Assembly (NCBI GenBank): GCA_041583495.1
Contig: JBFHFS010000025.1
Coordinates: 1-64,000, forward strand
DNA from: JBFHFS01 sp041583495
GTDB lineage: Bacteria; Bacteroidota; Bacteroidia; Bacteroidales; Marinilabiliaceae
Direction: 5' to 3'
Length of the DNA: 64,000 bases
Part shown: one piece after another, positions 35,665 to 44,684 of the stretch
Layout: the number at the start of each line of letters is the position of its first letter
How positions within the stretch are numbered: position 1 is the stretch's first letter
The notes under the pieces: model-generated
The model's input: the letters and a program-made list of their open reading frames with translations, nothing else
Database searches by the model: none
What the model was told of the DNA's origin: nothing
Translations under genes and position numbers: made by a program

Positions 35665-36903
35665 ATGATAAACGAAAAAGGACTGATCGACCGGTTTTTA
35701 CGATACGTAAAAATTGATACACAGAGCGATGACACATCCGAATCGTTCCCCAGCACCGAAAAACAGCTAAACCTATCGCGAATGCTTGTTGAGGAACTTA
35801 AAGCGATGGGGGTTAAAGATGCGGCCATCGATCAATATGGCTATGTGATGGCTACCCTGCCATCCAACACCTCAAAAAAAGAGGTGCCCACCATTGGTTT
35901 TCTTGCCCATGTTGACACCTCACCCGATACCTCCGGGGCGAATGTCAACCCACGGATTGTGGAGAACTACGATGGCCAAACCATTGTGCTCGACAAGGCC
36001 AAAGGCATTGAATTATCCCCCGTCGACTTCCCCGAACTCAAGGGTTACCAGGGCCAGTCGTTGATTGTGACCGATGGAAATACATTGCTGGGCGCCGATG
36101 ACAAAGCAGGCGTAGCTGAAATAATGACCGCAGTGGATTTTATCATGACCCACCCCGAATTGGTGCATGGCCCCATTCGCATTGGTTTTACGGTTGACGA
36201 GGAAGTTGGCCGCGGCGTGGATCACTTCGACGTAAAAAAATTCAATGCCGACTTTGCCTACACGCTTGATGGCGGGGCCATAGGTGAGATGGAGTATGAG
36301 AATTTTAACGCTGCCAGCGCCAAGGTTAAAATCCAGGGCAGAAATATTCATCCCGGTTACGCCAAGGACAAAATGGTGAATGCGATGTTGGTAGGCATGG
36401 AACTCAACAGTATGTTACCTCCCGACGAGCGACCTGAGCATACCGAGCATTACGATGGGTTTTACCATCTGATAAAGATGGAGGGTGATGTGGACCAGGC
36501 CTTCCTGCAATACATCATCCGCGACCACAATCGTGATAAATTCGAACAGCGAAAGGAGCATATCACAAGGGTCACTGACTTTCTAAACCAAAAATATGGA
36601 CCCAAAACCATTGCTTTGGAGCTGAAGGATCAGTACTACAATATGCGCGAAAAGGTTGAGCCTGTATTTCATGTGGTTGAAACAGCCGTTGAAGCCATGA
36701 AAGCAGTGGGGGTTAAACCCGATGTAAAACCCATTCGTGGCGGCACCGATGGGGCCCGCCTTTCCTATATGGGGCTCCCCTGCCCAAACATTTTTGCAGG
36801 CGGTGAAAACTTTCACGGCAGGCATGAGTATGTGTCCATTCACAGCATGGTAAAAGCAACTGAAGTGATGTTGAAAATCATTGAACTGTATACACAAAAA
36901 TAA
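35665..36903 (+). CDS. pepT: Peptidase T (tripeptide aminopeptidase)
   Basis: This cytoplasmic di-zinc M20 aminopeptidase releases the N-terminal residue of tripeptides. I chose the ATG at 35665 (412 aa), which gives the usual start MINEKGLIDRFLRYV; the ATG at 35629 would add 12 lysine-rich residues. Metal-site motifs are FLAHVDTSPD, LLGADDKAG, FTVDEEVGRG and LDGGAIGEMEYE. RGGTDGARLSYMGLPCPN and GGENFHGRHEYV complete the signature. It probably works on peptides brought in by the adjacent OPT transporter. Confidence 0.95.
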   Translation: MINEKGLIDRFLRYVKIDTQSDDTSESFPSTEKQLNLSRMLVEELKAMGVKDAAIDQYGYVMATLPSNTSKKEVPTIGFLAHVDTSPDTSGANVNPRIVENYDGQTIVLDKAKGIELSPVDFPELKGYQGQSLIVTDGNTLLGADDKAGVAEIMTAVDFIMTHPELVHGPIRIGFTVDEEVGRGVDHFDVKKFNADFAYTLDGGAIGEMEYENFNAASAKVKIQGRNIHPGYAKDKMVNAMLVGMELNSMLPPDERPEHTEHYDGFYHLIKMEGDVDQAFLQYIIRDHNRDKFEQRKEHITRVTDFLNQKYGPKTIALELKDQYYNMREKVEPVFHVVETAVEAMKAVGVKPDVKPIRGGTDGARLSYMGLPCPNIFAGGENFHGRHEYVSIHSMVKATEVMLKIIELYTQK

Positions 36904-37202
36904 AAGAGGACCGTTCTGAAGACTCAGCAGTACCAACAACCCTTCAGAATATGCCGACAAGAAAAACTCCCGACCGCAGAGAATTAATACCTCTACAAAC
37001 GGGAGTTTTTTTATTTATGATTACCATTAAACCCAACCCGGTGGTAAAACGAAACAACCAAGAGCCATTCAAACCCAAATGGAGCAACTCCAAATCACCC
37101 GGATTGCCGTGGATAAATAAAGCCTGTTTTCGTTGCGCACCCATTGCTCAACTCAGGAAAAAGATGATCCCTGGTCACCGTTGGGTCATCGGCACAGGAT
37201 GG
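36904..37202. other. Convergent gap between pepT and the DEAD-box helicase
   Basis: It contains a bidirectional terminator (36962-37012). The remaining 190 bp hold no gene I can support; open frames here run into the helicase as shadows. Confidence 0.45.
36962..37012. terminator. Bidirectional rho-independent terminator
   Basis: AAAAACTCCCG (36962-36972) pairs with CGGGAGTTTTTTT (37000-37012). The long loop contains a further AGAG/CTCT pairing. T tracts follow the stem in both directions, which suits the convergent pepT and helicase genes. Confidence 0.75.
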
Positions 37203-38477
37203 TTATTTTCTCGTGTTTCCCGATTCGGAACGACGACGGTTGGGTCGAAAACTTCGGTCTCTGTTTCCGGATTTCGAAGAAGCAGAAGAGCGTCCCGAAC
37301 GTTGAGGTTTAGCATCTACGGTTGATTTTTCATCCTCGCTGTCGACCAAAAACGGGTGTTCTGCAACCACCGGAATCCGCTGATCAATAAGCTTTTGAAT
37401 ATCGCGCAGGAATGCCTTTTCCTCTGCATCACAAAACGAAATGGCCATTCCGCTGGCACTGGCACGTCCTGTACGGCCAATGCGGTGTACATAAGTCTCC
37501 GGAATGTTGGGCAGGTCAAAATTAACCACCAACGACAATTCCGAGACATCGATGCCCCGGGCAGCGATATCGGTAGCCACCAGAACCTTGGTATCCCCTT
37601 TTTTGAAATTGGTTAAGGCGCGTTGCCGGGCCCCTTGCGATTTGTTGCCATGGATGGCCTCTGCATTAACCTCAGCCTTTAAAAGCAACTTCACAATCTT
37701 ATCGGCCCCGTGTTTGGTGCGCGAAAATACCAGGGTTGAGTCTACCGGCTCGGTTTTAAGCAGATGAATCAGCAATTTTGTCTTCGATCGCTTCCCTACG
37801 AAATAGACTGCCTGATCGACCCGCTCGGCAGTAGCCTGCTCTGGCTTAATAGTAACCTTTTCGGGATTCCCTAAAATCTTACGCGAAAGGCTCACAATAT
37901 CAGCCGGCATGGTAGCCGAAAAAAACAACGATTGTCTTTGAGTGGGGAGCTTGGCTATAATTTTGCGGATATCATGAATAAAACCCATGTCGAGCATGTG
38001 ATCGGCTTCATCCAAAACAAAATAGGCAACATCCTTTAGGGAAATGAATCCCTGTTGAATCAAATCCAGCAAACGACCAGGGGTGGCCACCAACACATCC
38101 ACTCCTTGTCGAAGAGCGTCGGTTTGCGGTCCTTGTTTTACACCCCCAAAAATAACGGTGTTTCGGATGCCGGTATATTTACCGTAGTCGGTAAAACTGT
38201 CCCCAATTTGAATGGCCAATTCCCGTGTAGGGGTCACAACCAGTGCCTTTATTCTGCGTCGTCCTTTAGCCTGTTCGGGGTTTAAAAAGAGATGCTGAAT
38301 GATGGGAATGGCAAAAGCGGCTGTTTTCCCGGTTCCGGTTTGCGCGCATCCCAGCAAATCTTTTTTTTCCAGCAAAATGGGGATGGATTGTTTCTGAATA
38401 GGTGTTGGGTGGGTATATCCTTTGGCTTTCAGAGCCCTCAGGATGGGGTCAATAATTTCTAATTCTGTAAAAGTCAT
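37203..38477 (-). CDS. DEAD-box RNA helicase (RhlE-like)
   Basis: The protein (424 aa) has all DEAD-box motifs: Q motif in YTHPTPIQKQSIP, Walker A AQTGTGKT (45-52), PTRELA, VLDEADHMLDMGF, SAT and HRIGRTGR. The C-terminal tail (about 375-424) is rich in Arg, Ser and Asn and should bind RNA. The pattern is closest to RhlE-type helicases involved in ribosome assembly and RNA turnover. Shared motifs prevent a firm subtype assignment. Confidence 0.92.
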   Translation of the reverse strand: MTFTELEIIDPILRALKAKGYTHPTPIQKQSIPILLEKKDLLGCAQTGTGKTAAFAIPIIQHLFLNPEQAKGRRRIKALVVTPTRELAIQIGDSFTDYGKYTGIRNTVIFGGVKQGPQTDALRQGVDVLVATPGRLLDLIQQGFISLKDVAYFVLDEADHMLDMGFIHDIRKIIAKLPTQRQSLFFSATMPADIVSLSRKILGNPEKVTIKPEQATAERVDQAVYFVGKRSKTKLLIHLLKTEPVDSTLVFSRTKHGADKIVKLLLKAEVNAEAIHGNKSQGARQRALTNFKKGDTKVLVATDIAARGIDVSELSLVVNFDLPNIPETYVHRIGRTGRASASGMAISFCDAEEKAFLRDIQKLIDQRIPVVAEHPFLVDSEDEKSTVDAKPQRSGRSSASSKSGNRDRSFRPNRRRSESGNTRK

Positions 38478-38635
38478 GTATCTTAATTAAGCCTGCAAAG
38501 GTAAGCTAAGGAATTGGATATAGCAGCCTCTTTATACAAAGGTTAACAAAACCAACCGCTTCCGACCCTCTTTCTGAGGTTCCCCTTCACTTCCTTTTTA
38601 GAGCAAAACCTTTCTTTATTTAATTATTTTTTATG

Positions 38636-38643
38636 TAATTTTG
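38636..38643 (+). promoter_or_regulatory. -7 box of the tRNA-Lys promoter
   Basis: TAATTTTG, a perfect TAnnTTTG, 13 bp before the mature 5' end of the tRNA, leaving a very short leader. Confidence 0.5.
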
Positions 38644-38656
38644 CCTCTCTCAACAG

Positions 38657-38729
<73 letters not shown>

Positions 38730-38738
38730 CCCGAAAAG

Positions 38739-38780
38739 AACGAATACCTGGAAAACCCGGGTGTTCGTTTTTGTTTTTTT
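38739..38780 (+). terminator. Rho-independent terminator after tRNA-Lys
   Basis: AACGAATACCTGG pairs with CCGGGTGTTCGTT, with a few G-T pairs and an AAAAC-type loop. A long, almost pure T tract follows. It ends the monocistronic tRNA transcript. Confidence 0.75.
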
Positions 38781-39103
38781 GTCTCCCCGACACCCCGCTC
38801 CAGGCAATATTTTTATTCCCCTGGCATTGCGGCAACTCTGTAAGGCTCAACAAAGCCGACAAAAGAGAAGGGTCTTTCGGTAAAGTTTCATGCCGCCCTC
38901 TTTGCCTTATCGCGAATAGCTCTGTAACTGCAAAAATTATCCCCCAAGACCATCCCTCATCGGTACATTTTCGGAAAACAATTGTGCCCAATTAAACGAA
39001 AGTCGGTTTTTTTTGTTTGTTTTGATATCTTGCGTTTCCGGGGAGAACCAGGAAAGGCACCCCAAATAATTAATTACCGTTCAGCTCAAGAACCAACCAT
39101 ATT
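38781..39103. other. Intergenic region between tRNA-Lys and the CapA-like gene
   Basis: No gene is seen. An open frame that begins in the tRNA is a shadow. A T-rich stretch followed by TATCTTGC near 39028 could be a degenerate -7 box for the CapA-like gene. Confidence 0.35.
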
Positions 39104-40228
39104 ATGCGGCACCGACTCATCATAATCGTCATATTCATACAAAACAGCCTTTTCCTCTCTGCTCAATCCGACTCGGTTTCTCTGCTGTTTTTGGGTGATA
39201 TCATGGGGCATTCCACCCAGATCAAAAGCGCCAGTCGCGATGAGGGAGCCCATTACGACTACACCGAATGTTTTAAATACGTTCGCCCCTTCATACGAAA
39301 CAGCGACTTAACCATTGCCAATCTCGAGGTGACCCTGGCAGGCGAACCATACACGGGTTATCCGGCCTTTTCGTCACCCGATCAACTGGCGGAGGCGATA
39401 CAAGCAGCAGGCATTGATGTTCTGGTAACAGCCAACAATCATTGTGTAGATCGACGAAGCAAAGGTCTCGAACGCACGGCCAAAACGCTGGACAAATTAA
39501 TGATTCCCCGAACAGGCACCTTCACCGACAGCATGGACCGGGTGCAAAACAACCCCATAAAGGTGGTTATAAACGGTTTCAGACTGGCTATTCTCAACTA
39601 CACCTATGGCACCAACGGCATCCCGGTAAGTTCCCCCAACCTGGTAAACCACCTGGATCGAGACCTGATAATGAAGGATATCCGGGAGGCACAGACATTC
39701 AATCCCGATGAGATCATCGCCTTTGTGCATTGGGGCCGTGAATATGAGACCAGCCCAAATAAGGATCAAACCTCTCTGGCTCTGTTTTTCCACGAGAATG
39801 GAGTCAACCTGGTTATCGGATCCCATCCCCACGTCATCCAGCCGATGCACCTAACCGAAAATAACTCAGGCCAAAGGCAATTGGTAGTTTACTCGCTGGG
39901 CAATTTCATCTCTAATCAGCGGCAACCACTCACCGACGGGGGGGCAATGGTTCGGGTGGTTTTAAAGCGGGAAAAAGATAATGTGGTCATTCACAAAGCC
40001 GAACACATCCTTACCTGGGTGCATTATCCTGTTTTTGATGGGCGCCGGCATTATTACGTATTGCCTGCCACCGGATCCAGCCAGGTGCCGGCAGATGTTC
40101 CAAAAGGACATGAAAAGATGGACGACTATATGAAAAAGGCCCGCCAGATAATGAAATCCAATACCCATGTCCCCGAAAAAACGATGAGCCCCCTCTGCAA
40201 AGAGGAAGCTCATGCGTCCAAAAAATAA
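39104..40228 (+). CDS. CapA-family metallophosphoesterase-like protein
   Basis: The protein (374 aa) has a signal peptide (about 1-20) and a CapA/PgsA-type calcineurin-like domain: LLFLGDIMGH, IANLEVTLAG, VTANNHCVDR, FVHWGREYE and VIGSHPHVIQP. The family is named after poly-gamma-glutamate capsule proteins, but many members lie outside capsule loci, and no capBC partners are near. It probably acts in the periplasm on cell-envelope polymers; the substrate is unknown. It is convergent with alaS. Confidence 0.88.
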   Translation: MRHRLIIIVIFIQNSLFLSAQSDSVSLLFLGDIMGHSTQIKSASRDEGAHYDYTECFKYVRPFIRNSDLTIANLEVTLAGEPYTGYPAFSSPDQLAEAIQAAGIDVLVTANNHCVDRRSKGLERTAKTLDKLMIPRTGTFTDSMDRVQNNPIKVVINGFRLAILNYTYGTNGIPVSSPNLVNHLDRDLIMKDIREAQTFNPDEIIAFVHWGREYETSPNKDQTSLALFFHENGVNLVIGSHPHVIQPMHLTENNSGQRQLVVYSLGNFISNQRQPLTDGGAMVRVVLKREKDNVVIHKAEHILTWVHYPVFDGRRHYYVLPATGSSQVPADVPKGHEKMDDYMKKARQIMKSNTHVPEKTMSPLCKEEAHASKK

Positions 40229-40268
40229 ATTCCCCTGTTATCGGTAAGCTACCCTGTTAGGATGGTCT

Positions 40269-40293
40269 TTAAAAAGCTATATTAGCTTTTTAA
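40269..40293. terminator. Bidirectional hairpin terminator
   Basis: TTAAAAAGCT and AGCTTTTTAA form a perfect 10-bp stem with a 5-nt loop, with T-rich ends in both directions. It separates the convergent CapA-like gene and alaS. Confidence 0.65.
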
Positions 40294-40332
40294 CCAATAA
40301 CTAGGCCTTCCCTCATCGGAGGCAGGATTCTT

Positions 40333-42966
40333 TTAAGCCAACCGACTCTTCACAATAGAGACGGCCTTTTCAATAGCCTTTTCAATGCCAGCGGGATTTT
40401 TACCCCCGGCCGAGGCGAAGAACGGTTGTCCACCCCCACCCCCCTGAATCTCTTTGGCCACAGTCCTAATTAACTCCACGGCATTTAAATTGTCGGATTC
40501 GATCAGGCTCTCCGACAATATAATGGCCAATTGGGCTTTTCCGCCTTCTTCCCCACCTAAAATGCCCACCATGGCCCCATCTGTTTCGTTGCGAATTTGA
40601 AAAGCAAGATCTTTCAGATTTCCTGCCAGAACAGACTTCACCTGCCCGGAGATAATCTTAACTCCTGCCACATCCATTGCCCCATCCAGCAGACCTCGTT
40701 TCTCCAGCTTCAACATATATTGCATCATGGTTTCACGCTGCTTAGAGAGCTGGGTATTTTCATCGATAAGATTCTCTATGTTTTTGCGCAGATTCGATTG
40801 GGTTTTAAAGAGGTTGCCCAATTGCTCCATCAGGTCGCGTTGTTGATCGAACAGCTCTTCGGCCTTAAGCCCGGTTACAGCCTCAATACGACGCACACCT
40901 GCCGAGACCGACCCCTCGCTCAACACGAAGAAAAGACCGATTTGCCCGGTGGCCTTGACATGAGTGCCCCCACAAAGTTCAACCGAATCACCAAAACCGA
41001 TGGTGCGCACCAGGTCACCGTATTTTTCACCAAAGAGTGCCAGGGCGCCCATTTCACGGGCTTTCTCCAGGGGCACCTCCCGGTGTTCAACCATTTCATG
41101 ATTGGCCCGGATGTCGGCATTAACCAAATGCTCTATTTCACGTAACTCTTCGCTGCTAACTTTTTGATAATGCGAAAAATCGAAACGAAGATAATCGGGA
41201 TGAACCAGGGAGCCCTTTTGCTCCACATGAGTCCCCAAAACCTTTCTCAAAGCCTTGTGCAACAAATGAGTGGTGGTGTGATTATTGGCTGTATTGCATC
41301 GTTTTTGAGCATTTACCACCGCATTAAAGGTGGCGTTTACATCCCTGGGCAGGCGAGGGGCAATATGAACAATCAGGTTATTCTCCTTTTTGGTATCTAA
41401 AATGGGAATCTTCTCCTCGGAGTTTTGGATAAATCCCGAATCACCCACCTGGCCTCCACTCTCTGCATAAAAAGGGGTAATATTAAAAACCAACTGATAC
41501 TGCTCCTTTTCTTTTATTTTAAACTTTCGATATTTGGTGATAAATACATCGGCTTCGAGATAATCGTAACCAATAAATTCCTCCTCGTCATCCTGATGTA
41601 AAATGACCCAATCGGCCGATTCGATGGAGGAGGCATTACGTGCCCGGGCCTTTTGAGCAGCCATTTCGACTTCAAATTCCCGGCGATTGACCACCAAACC
41701 CTGTTCCTTGAGAATAAGTTCCGTTAAATCCAATGGGAATCCAAAGGTATCGTAGAGCTCAAAAGCCACCTTTCCATTCACCACCTTATAGTCATTGGCC
41801 AGTGTCTCCTTCACAATTTTTTCGAGCATGGAGATGCCGGTGGCCAGTGTTCGGAGAAAGGACTCCTCCTCTTCATGGATCACCTTATCTATGAGCCCCC
41901 TCTGGGCAACCAATTCAGGATAAGTCTCGCCCATCGTGGAAATTAAAGCAGGCAAGAGACCACTCAAAAAAGGTTTTCTCACCTCTAAAAAAGTGTAGGC
42001 ATAACGCACCGCCCTTCTCAGGATGCGCCGAATCACATAACCGGCTTTGTTGTTTGATGGCAATTGCCCATCGGCAATAGCAAAGGCAATGGTTCGGATA
42101 TGGTCGGCCACCACCCTCATAGCCACATCTTCTTTTTCGGAATGACCATAACTAACACCGGTCAACGCCGCTATTTGCTGAATGATGGGTTGAAAAATAT
42201 CGGTATCGTAATTGGAAGTTTTGGTTTGTAATGCGCGGCAAAGCCTTTCAAAACCCATGCCTGTATCCACATGCTTTTTAGGCAATGGCTCCAGGTCCCC
42301 GTTGGCCTTGCGATTATACTCAATAAAGACCAGATTCCAGATTTCGATCACCTCAGGATGATCGGCATTAATCAAATCTTCGCCAGGTATGGAGGCTCGG
42401 GCACTCTCGTCTCTCATGTCGATATGAATCTCCGAACAAGCACCACAAGGGCCGGACTCGCCCATCTCCCAAAAATTATCCTTCTTATTTCCGTCAAGGA
42501 TGCGACGTTCCGGAAGATGCTTTTTCCAGGTATTAAAAGCTTCCATATCGCGCCCCACTCCATCGGTAGCGTCCCCCTGGTAAATGGTCGCATACAATCT
42601 TCCGGGATCCATCCCCAGCTCTTTGGTCAGAAATTCCCATGCCCAATCGATGGCTTCCTTTTTAAAGTAATCCCCAAAGGACCAATTACCCAACATCTCA
42701 AACATGGTATGATGGTAAGTGTCGTGGCCTACTTCTTCAAGGTCGTTGTGCTTGCCGGAAACACGAAGGCATTTTTGCGAGTTGGCAACCCGCTTATAAT
42801 TGGCCGGACTATTGCCAAGAAAGATATCTTTAAATTGGTTCATCCCCGCATTAATAAACATTAATGTCGGATCATTCGTGACCACCATGGGGGCTGAAGG
42901 CACAATCTGATGTTGCTTCGATTCAAAAAAATCAAAAAACCTTTGTCGTACTTGTGAAGCTTTCAT
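40333..42966 (-). CDS. alaS: Alanine--tRNA ligase
   Basis: AlaRS (877 aa) charges tRNA-Ala and hydrolyses mischarged Ser/Gly-tRNA. The class II catalytic domain starts ASQVRQRFFDFFES, with APMVVTNDPTLMFINAGMNQFKD and GHDTYHHTMFEMLGNWSFGDY in it. The editing domain has HTTTHLLHKALR and the zinc motif CGGTHVKATGQIG. The C-terminal C-Ala domain has GGGGGQPFFASAGG. Length is normal. It is divergent from the M23 peptidase gene. Confidence 0.97.
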   Translation of the reverse strand: MKASQVRQRFFDFFESKQHQIVPSAPMVVTNDPTLMFINAGMNQFKDIFLGNSPANYKRVANSQKCLRVSGKHNDLEEVGHDTYHHTMFEMLGNWSFGDYFKKEAIDWAWEFLTKELGMDPGRLYATIYQGDATDGVGRDMEAFNTWKKHLPERRILDGNKKDNFWEMGESGPCGACSEIHIDMRDESARASIPGEDLINADHPEVIEIWNLVFIEYNRKANGDLEPLPKKHVDTGMGFERLCRALQTKTSNYDTDIFQPIIQQIAALTGVSYGHSEKEDVAMRVVADHIRTIAFAIADGQLPSNNKAGYVIRRILRRAVRYAYTFLEVRKPFLSGLLPALISTMGETYPELVAQRGLIDKVIHEEEESFLRTLATGISMLEKIVKETLANDYKVVNGKVAFELYDTFGFPLDLTELILKEQGLVVNRREFEVEMAAQKARARNASSIESADWVILHQDDEEEFIGYDYLEADVFITKYRKFKIKEKEQYQLVFNITPFYAESGGQVGDSGFIQNSEEKIPILDTKKENNLIVHIAPRLPRDVNATFNAVVNAQKRCNTANNHTTTHLLHKALRKVLGTHVEQKGSLVHPDYLRFDFSHYQKVSSEELREIEHLVNADIRANHEMVEHREVPLEKAREMGALALFGEKYGDLVRTIGFGDSVELCGGTHVKATGQIGLFFVLSEGSVSAGVRRIEAVTGLKAEELFDQQRDLMEQLGNLFKTQSNLRKNIENLIDENTQLSKQRETMMQYMLKLEKRGLLDGAMDVAGVKIISGQVKSVLAGNLKDLAFQIRNETDGAMVGILGGEEGGKAQLAIILSESLIESDNLNAVELIRTVAKEIQGGGGGQPFFASAGGKNPAGIEKAIEKAVSIVKSRLA

Positions 42967-43266
42967 AAATAAGTTTTTTTCAACAATAATCCAGAGAGAA
43001 ATAGGGCTCTAACCAAAAAGAGTAAACCTTTTTACAGCAATCTCGTAAACGAATTGCTGTGAGTTGTATCGTCAAAGCCCAACCAACCTAAAATAAACAA
43101 CTGAATTGCAGATAAATACATTAATTCAGCTCAATTAAGTTAATGGCATTAAAAGGACAAACAAACGGCTTACAACCTTTTACATCCCGCAAAATTAGAT
43201 TAATCGTCTAATTAAATAGGTGTGATTCACATTTTTTTCTATTTTTGAGCAACAAAATGTTACCGT
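42967..43266. other. Divergent alaS-M23 peptidase regulatory region
   Basis: These 300 bp hold no gene. A strong inverted repeat, ACAGCAAT (43034-43041) and ATTGCTGT (43053-43060), has an inner TCGT/ACGA pairing. A second one is ATTAGA/TCTAAT (43194-43212). The M23 -7 box is listed separately. No T-box features are seen upstream of alaS. Confidence 0.45.
43240..43247 (+). promoter_or_regulatory. -7 box of the M23 peptidase promoter
   Basis: TATTTTTG, a perfect TAnnTTTG, 19 bp before the ATG. No TTG at -33. Confidence 0.45.
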
Positions 43267-44238
43267 ATGTCAAAAGTTAAGTACCGATACAATCCCGAAA
43301 CATTAAGTTACGACCGAATTGAAACGGGCTTCAAATATTATTCAACCCGCATCTTCACCTACTCCATGTTCAGCGCCGTTCTGGGTGTGGTTTATTTTTT
43401 AGGATACACCTATCTTTTGGACAGCCCGCGGGAAAAAAGGCTGGAAAGGGAAAATGCCCGTCTGGTATCTCAATACGAGATCATGGATAAAAAGCTGGGG
43501 CAGGTTCAAATTGTATTGGATGACCTTCAACAGCGCGACGAAAATATTTACCGTGTTATTTACCAGGCCGACTCGATTCCCAACTCCATTCGCCGGGCAG
43601 GCTTTGGGGGGGTGAACCGATACAGTCATCTGGAAAACATGGACAATGCCAAGCTCGTGATCAATACCGGGAAGAAGCTCGATATAATCATGAAGCAACT
43701 CTACGTGCAAAGCAAATCATTTGATGAAATCATCAAGCTTACCCTGCGCAAGGAGGAGATGTTGAGATGTACCCCCGCCATTCAACCCATCTCAAACAAA
43801 GATCTTAAAAGGACTGCTTCCGGTTGGGGATGGCGCATCGACCCCATTTACAAGGTGAAGAAATTTCACGAAGGAATGGATTTCTCTGCGCCTGAAGGCA
43901 CTGAGATATACTCTACCGGAGATGGCGTCATTAAAAGAATTATTATGTCACATGGTGGCTATGGCAATCATCTGGAAGTTGACCATGGCTTTGGATACAG
44001 CACCCTTTATGCCCACATGGAGAAGTTTAATGTAAAGGTTGGGCAAAAGGTTAAACGAGGTGATGTCATTGGGTTTGTAGGCAACACCGGCAAATCAACC
44101 GCTCCTCACCTTCACTACGAAGTAAGAATAAAAAACCGTCCGGTGAATCCGAGTCACTATTATTTCCAGGATCTGAATGCCGATCAGTACGAAGAAATGA
44201 TACAGATCTCGGCCAACAGCAACCAGACTTTCGATTAA
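43267..44238 (+). CDS. M23-family peptidoglycan endopeptidase
   Basis: The protein (323 aa) has one membrane segment (about 32-53) followed by a coiled coil (about 55-100, KRLERENARLVSQYEIM). A C-terminal LytM/M23 domain follows. Zinc ligands are H201 and D205 (HEGMDFSAPEGT) and H283 in HLHYEV (H281 and H283 both present). The domain is therefore catalytically intact. It should cut peptidoglycan cross-bridges in the periplasm while anchored in the inner membrane. It is the first gene of a plus-strand run with MerR, Nif3-like and zinc-ribbon genes. Confidence 0.92.
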   Translation: MSKVKYRYNPETLSYDRIETGFKYYSTRIFTYSMFSAVLGVVYFLGYTYLLDSPREKRLERENARLVSQYEIMDKKLGQVQIVLDDLQQRDENIYRVIYQADSIPNSIRRAGFGGVNRYSHLENMDNAKLVINTGKKLDIIMKQLYVQSKSFDEIIKLTLRKEEMLRCTPAIQPISNKDLKRTASGWGWRIDPIYKVKKFHEGMDFSAPEGTEIYSTGDGVIKRIIMSHGGYGNHLEVDHGFGYSTLYAHMEKFNVKVGQKVKRGDVIGFVGNTGKSTAPHLHYEVRIKNRPVNPSHYYFQDLNADQYEEMIQISANSNQTFD

Positions 44239-44297
44239 AAACATTTTTCGACCCAACACGCTGGTTTTGAATCCAGTGTTGAAATAAAACGTTAGCC

Positions 44298-44633
44298 ATG
44301 CCTTACAAAGAGCCTCAAATCGAGAAGCTGTATTACACCATTGGAGAAGTGGCCAAAATGTTCGACGTAAACACCTCTCTTATAAGGTTTTGGGAAAAAG
44401 AGTTCGATATCATCAAGCCCCACAAAAACAAGAAGGGCAACCGGCTCTTTACCCCCGCAGACATTGAAAATTTTCACCTCATCTTTCACCTGGTAAAAGA
44501 AAAAGGTTTAACGCTGAAAGGCGCCCAGAAAAAGCTGCACGACAACAAAGAGGGAACCGAAAACAACTTTGAGGTCGTCAAAAAACTACAGGACATCCGC
44601 AAGTTGCTGGTCGAACTAAAGGAGAACCTCTAA
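44298..44633 (+). CDS. MerR-family transcriptional regulator
   Basis: The short protein (111 aa) has a MerR winged helix (about 12-80): YYTIGEVAKMFDVNTSLIRF and GNRLFTPADIENFHLI. A short helix (about 90-111) could dimerise it. There is no effector-binding domain and no cysteine typical of metal sensors. It follows the M23 peptidase by 59 bp. The target is not evident. Confidence 0.9.
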   Translation: MPYKEPQIEKLYYTIGEVAKMFDVNTSLIRFWEKEFDIIKPHKNKKGNRLFTPADIENFHLIFHLVKEKGLTLKGAQKKLHDNKEGTENNFEVVKKLQDIRKLLVELKENL

Positions 44634-44684
44634 GATCTCCGGCTTTAACCTCACGGCTTCGGGCCCTGCGCTACCCCAAACAAA

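Noticed and set aside
36951..37325. 124-codon plus-strand frame after pepT
   Set aside because: Starts in the terminator and runs into the helicase coding region; composition is not protein-like.
40597..42864. Two long plus-strand frames inside alaS (40597-41145 and 42271-42864)
   Set aside because: Antisense to alaS, which has all family motifs in these regions.
42967..43266. T-box riboswitch upstream of alaS
   Set aside because: No T-box consensus or specifier-stem pattern could be recognised; the hairpin present is a simple dyad.
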